Source of the DNA: Bacteroidales bacterium
Lineage (GTDB): Bacteria; Bacteroidota; Bacteroidia; Bacteroidales; JALTDM01
Direction: 5' to 3'
Length of the DNA: 15,860 nt
NCBI GenBank assembly: GCA_027074135.1
Contig: JALTDM010000333.1
Coordinates: 1 to 15,860, forward strand
Under the pieces are notes generated by a model, which was not told the DNA's origin, did not search any database, and worked only from the letters and a program-made list of their open reading frames with translations. Position 1 is the stretch's first letter. Every line of letters begins with the position of its first letter. The position numbers and the translations under genes were made by a program. Positions 13,984 to 15,860 of this stretch are shown piece after piece.

Positions 13984-15860
13984 TTAATTTTTAATAATTT
14001 TTTCTACAACTTGGTTGTCATCTGCAAACTTAATTTTTACCAAATAGTTCCCACTAGACAACCCTTTTAAATCCAAAATTGATCTGGTTGAATTTGTTTT
14101 TACATTCAGCACTTCTTTCCCGCTGTTGTTGAATACAGAAATGTTTATTATTCGTTTGCTGCTTTCAATTGCAACAAGGTCTTTTGCAGGATTAGGATAT
14201 ATCTTTAGTCCGTATGTGTTTTCCAATCCTGAATAAGTTGAATTTTCTACTTGTAATTGATAAAGAACCGTGTTGTTGTCTTCATTTGTTTCAAAGTAAT
14301 TATTAAACGGATCTGCTTTGGCAATTACATAATATATACCGTCTGATGTGTTTAGGGGAACAGTAAGCGGTGTTACCACCTTCTTAGTCATATTATTGTC
14401 GGTTATATTTACATAATTTTCAGCCAAGAATACATCTCCGGAATCTAAAACATCGTCTTGTGAGAGGTAATAATTTACATAAATAACTGACTTTGAAGAT
14501 GAAGAACTATTTATATAATTTACATTTACTTCTGCATTTGTAGTACCTCCCGCCGATAAAATAGCATTATCCAGATATAATGAAGACAAATAAATATCCT
14601 GTGTATTATTACCCAAAATTGTAATAGGCTTACAAACAACATTGTTGTTTTCCGAAACTTCGTCAACAACATTTGTTGCATCTGCTACAAACAGAATATT
14701 GTAATTACCAGATTGTAAATTAGTCGGCAGTGTTAATGTATCTGTTTCCGTTTCAGATGGATTATTTGCATTTATATTAGATATACTCGAACCTAAATAA
14801 ATATCATTGCTATCCAATGTGCAATCATCTGACAAATAATAATACAAGAAAACAGGAGGCACAGTTGTGGAATTTCCTTCATAATTTTGAGTAGCCTGAA
14901 CAATTAGTTGGCTACCTTGATTAAAACTGCTGCCGTTTAATAATTCACAGCCACTCAAAGAAATATCTTCCGTACTTGTATTAGAGGAATTGGTTACACA
15001 AATAGAAAAATCTCCATTGCTCGCATTTAAGCTACCGTAATCATAAACACGAATGTAATATGTGTCACCGATTATTAAATTATCTGCAGTTAAAGTAGTG
15101 GTTACACCACTACCGCCGGGAGCATCCATACATGCTACTTCTTGAAGTGAATTACAATCACTTCCGTGATAAAGCACAAGTACGGCATCAAGATCGCCTT
15201 GCGGATCAACTGTTATTGTATGCTGAGTATTAGTAGCAACAAACTTGTAAAATACTCCTGCACCAAGCGGTGTGCCGGAATAATTATCACAGCTACCAGG
15301 ATTAAATCCGTTGTCGTGTGTTGCATTGTTTACCGTTCCGTCAATTGGATTACAGTTAACTGAACTTTGAAGTGTAATTGCATTTGCACATTCATCGTTT
15401 TGAGGACCAGTCGGTGTATCCGGATTTGTCACACAAATTGAGAAATCTCCGTTACTTGCATTCACGCTACCATAATCATAAACACGAATGTAATATGTGT
15501 CACCAATTATTAAATTATCTGCAGTTAAAGTAGTGGTTACACCACTACCGCCGGGAGCATCCATACATGCTACTTCTTGAAGTGAATTACAATCACTTCC
15601 GTGATAAAGCACAAGTACGGCATCCAAGTCTCCTTGTGGATCTACAGTTATAGTATGTTGAGTGTGAGTAGCAACAAATTTGTAAAATACTCCTGCACCA
15701 AGCGGTGTGCCGGAATAATTATCACAGCTACCCGGATTAAATCCGTTGTCGTGTGTTGCATTGTTTACCGTTCCGTCAATTGGATTACAGTTAACTGAAC
15801 TTTGAAGTGTAATTGCATTTGCACATTCATCATTTGGCGGTCCTGTCGGAGTATCAGGAT
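13984..15860 (-). CDS. Large T9SS cargo protein with tandem PPC-like repeats, C-terminal part (runs off window)
   Basis: The frame is open from the stop at 13986-13984 to the window edge, giving 625 visible codons less the stop. The true start lies outside, and the TTG near 15627 falls in the middle of a repeat. From the edge inwards there are two copies of a 145-residue cysteine-rich module (N-D-E-C-A-N-A start, G-A-G-V-F-Y-K-F core, Y-Y-I-R-V-Y-D-Y-G end), two CARDB-like domains with 'V-D-E-V-S-E-N-N' and 'F-E-T-N-E-D-N-N' closings, and a T9SS type A tail starting G-L-K-I-Y-P-N-P. Domain order and sequence closely follow the GH25 lysozyme just downstream, so the two arose by duplication. 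The first visible residues (P-D-T-P-T-G) match the linker that ends the first copy, so at least one more module probably precedes. Whether it also carries an enzyme domain cannot be seen. Confidence 0.92.
   Translation of the reverse strand, partial: PDTPTGPPNDECANAITLQSSVNCNPIDGTVNNATHDNGFNPGSCDNYSGTPLGAGVFYKFVATHTQHTITVDPQGDLDAVLVLYHGSDCNSLQEVACMDAPGGSGVTTTLTADNLIIGDTYYIRVYDYGSVNASNGDFSICVTNPDTPTGPQNDECANAITLQSSVNCNPIDGTVNNATHDNGFNPGSCDNYSGTPLGAGVFYKFVATNTQHTITVDPQGDLDAVLVLYHGSDCNSLQEVACMDAPGGSGVTTTLTADNLIIGDTYYIRVYDYGSLNASNGDFSICVTNSSNTSTEDISLSGCELLNGSSFNQGSQLIVQATQNYEGNSTTVPPVFLYYYLSDDCTLDSNDIYLGSSISNINANNPSETETDTLTLPTNLQSGNYNILFVADATNVVDEVSENNNVVCKPITILGNNTQDIYLSSLYLDNAILSAGGTTNAEVNVNYINSSSSSKSVIYVNYYLSQDDVLDSGDVFLAENYVNITDNNMTKKVVTPLTVPLNTSDGIYYVIAKADPFNNYFETNEDNNTVLYQLQVENSTYSGLENTYGLKIYPNPAKDLVAIESSKRIINISVFNNSGKEVLNVKTNSTRSILDLKGLSSGNYLVKIKFADDNQVVEKIIKN
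14989..15423 (-). repeat. Tandem 435-bp coding repeat, copy B (downstream in gene)
   Basis: This is the second copy of the PPC-like module, directly abutting copy A in frame. Its 3' end (14989 to about 15035) diverges more from copy A and leads into the CARDB domain. A more distant third relative lies in the lysozyme gene (residues 239-378 there), recognisable in protein but clearly diverged in DNA. Confidence 0.93.
15424..15858 (-). repeat. Tandem 435-bp coding repeat, copy A (upstream in gene)
   Basis: This copy spans 145 codons from the P-D-T-P-T-G linker to I-C-V-T-N. Compared with copy B at an offset of exactly 435 bp it is nearly identical. A stretch of about 150 bp (15473-15625) differs at a single base from its counterpart. 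Protein differences are few, for example H versus N before T-Q-H-T-I and S-V-N versus S-L-N. Confidence 0.93.

Noticed and set aside
15625..15627. TTG codon as a possible start for the repeat-containing gene
   Set aside because: The frame stays open upstream to the window edge and encodes the first half of a repeat module identical in type to the next, so the real start is beyond the window.
14989..15858. Repeats as a CRISPR or mobile-element signal
   Set aside because: The units are long, in frame, abut without spacers and encode a protein domain. There are no short direct repeats with unique spacers and no transposase.

Overview
The window is AT-rich DNA that looks like it comes from a member of the Bacteroidota. 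Three secreted proteins end in a type IX secretion (T9SS) type A sorting domain with the 'K-I-[YF]-P-N-P' opening. Promoter-like elements match the Bacteroidota -7 box (TAnnTTTG). Lipoproteins and a small outer-membrane barrel are frequent. Every gene I can support, including both tRNAs, is on the minus strand, so reading order runs from high to low coordinates. There are no insertion sequences, CRISPR arrays or rRNA genes, and no gap between genes longer than about 130 bases once the tRNAs are placed.

Region 1 (15860 to 11836): two paralogous, tightly linked genes for large T9SS cargo proteins. The first runs off the window and carries at least two nearly identical 435-bp (145-codon) repeats of a cysteine-rich PPC-like module, then two CARDB-like domains and a T9SS tail. 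The second has a GH25 lysozyme domain at its N-terminus, then one copy of the same module, the same two CARDB-like domains and a T9SS tail. A stem-loop terminator follows.

Region 2 (11835 to 11385): tRNA-Gly(GCC) with a good Bacteroidota promoter, a strong terminator-like hairpin, then tRNA-Leu(TAA) directly after the hairpin's T-run, then a second intrinsic terminator.

Region 3 (11384 to 7351): a likely three-gene transcript. It encodes a small outer-membrane beta-barrel protein, a secreted C10 (streptopain-like) cysteine protease with a T9SS tail, and an uncharacterised lipoprotein. It ends in an intrinsic terminator.

Region 4 (7311 to 1): a tightly packed, mostly overlapping gene run. 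It encodes an NSS-family sodium symporter, a DUF4956 membrane protein, a VTC-type polyphosphate polymerase domain protein, a CotH-kinase/beta-helix lipoprotein, a second membrane-anchored CotH-kinase protein, and the start of another lipoprotein. This is the most interesting part. A cytosolic polyphosphate-polymerase fold and a membrane partner sit in one translationally coupled unit with two kinase-like proteins that should lie outside the inner membrane, where ATP is not expected. My inference is a phosphate-donor export and surface-phosphorylation module.
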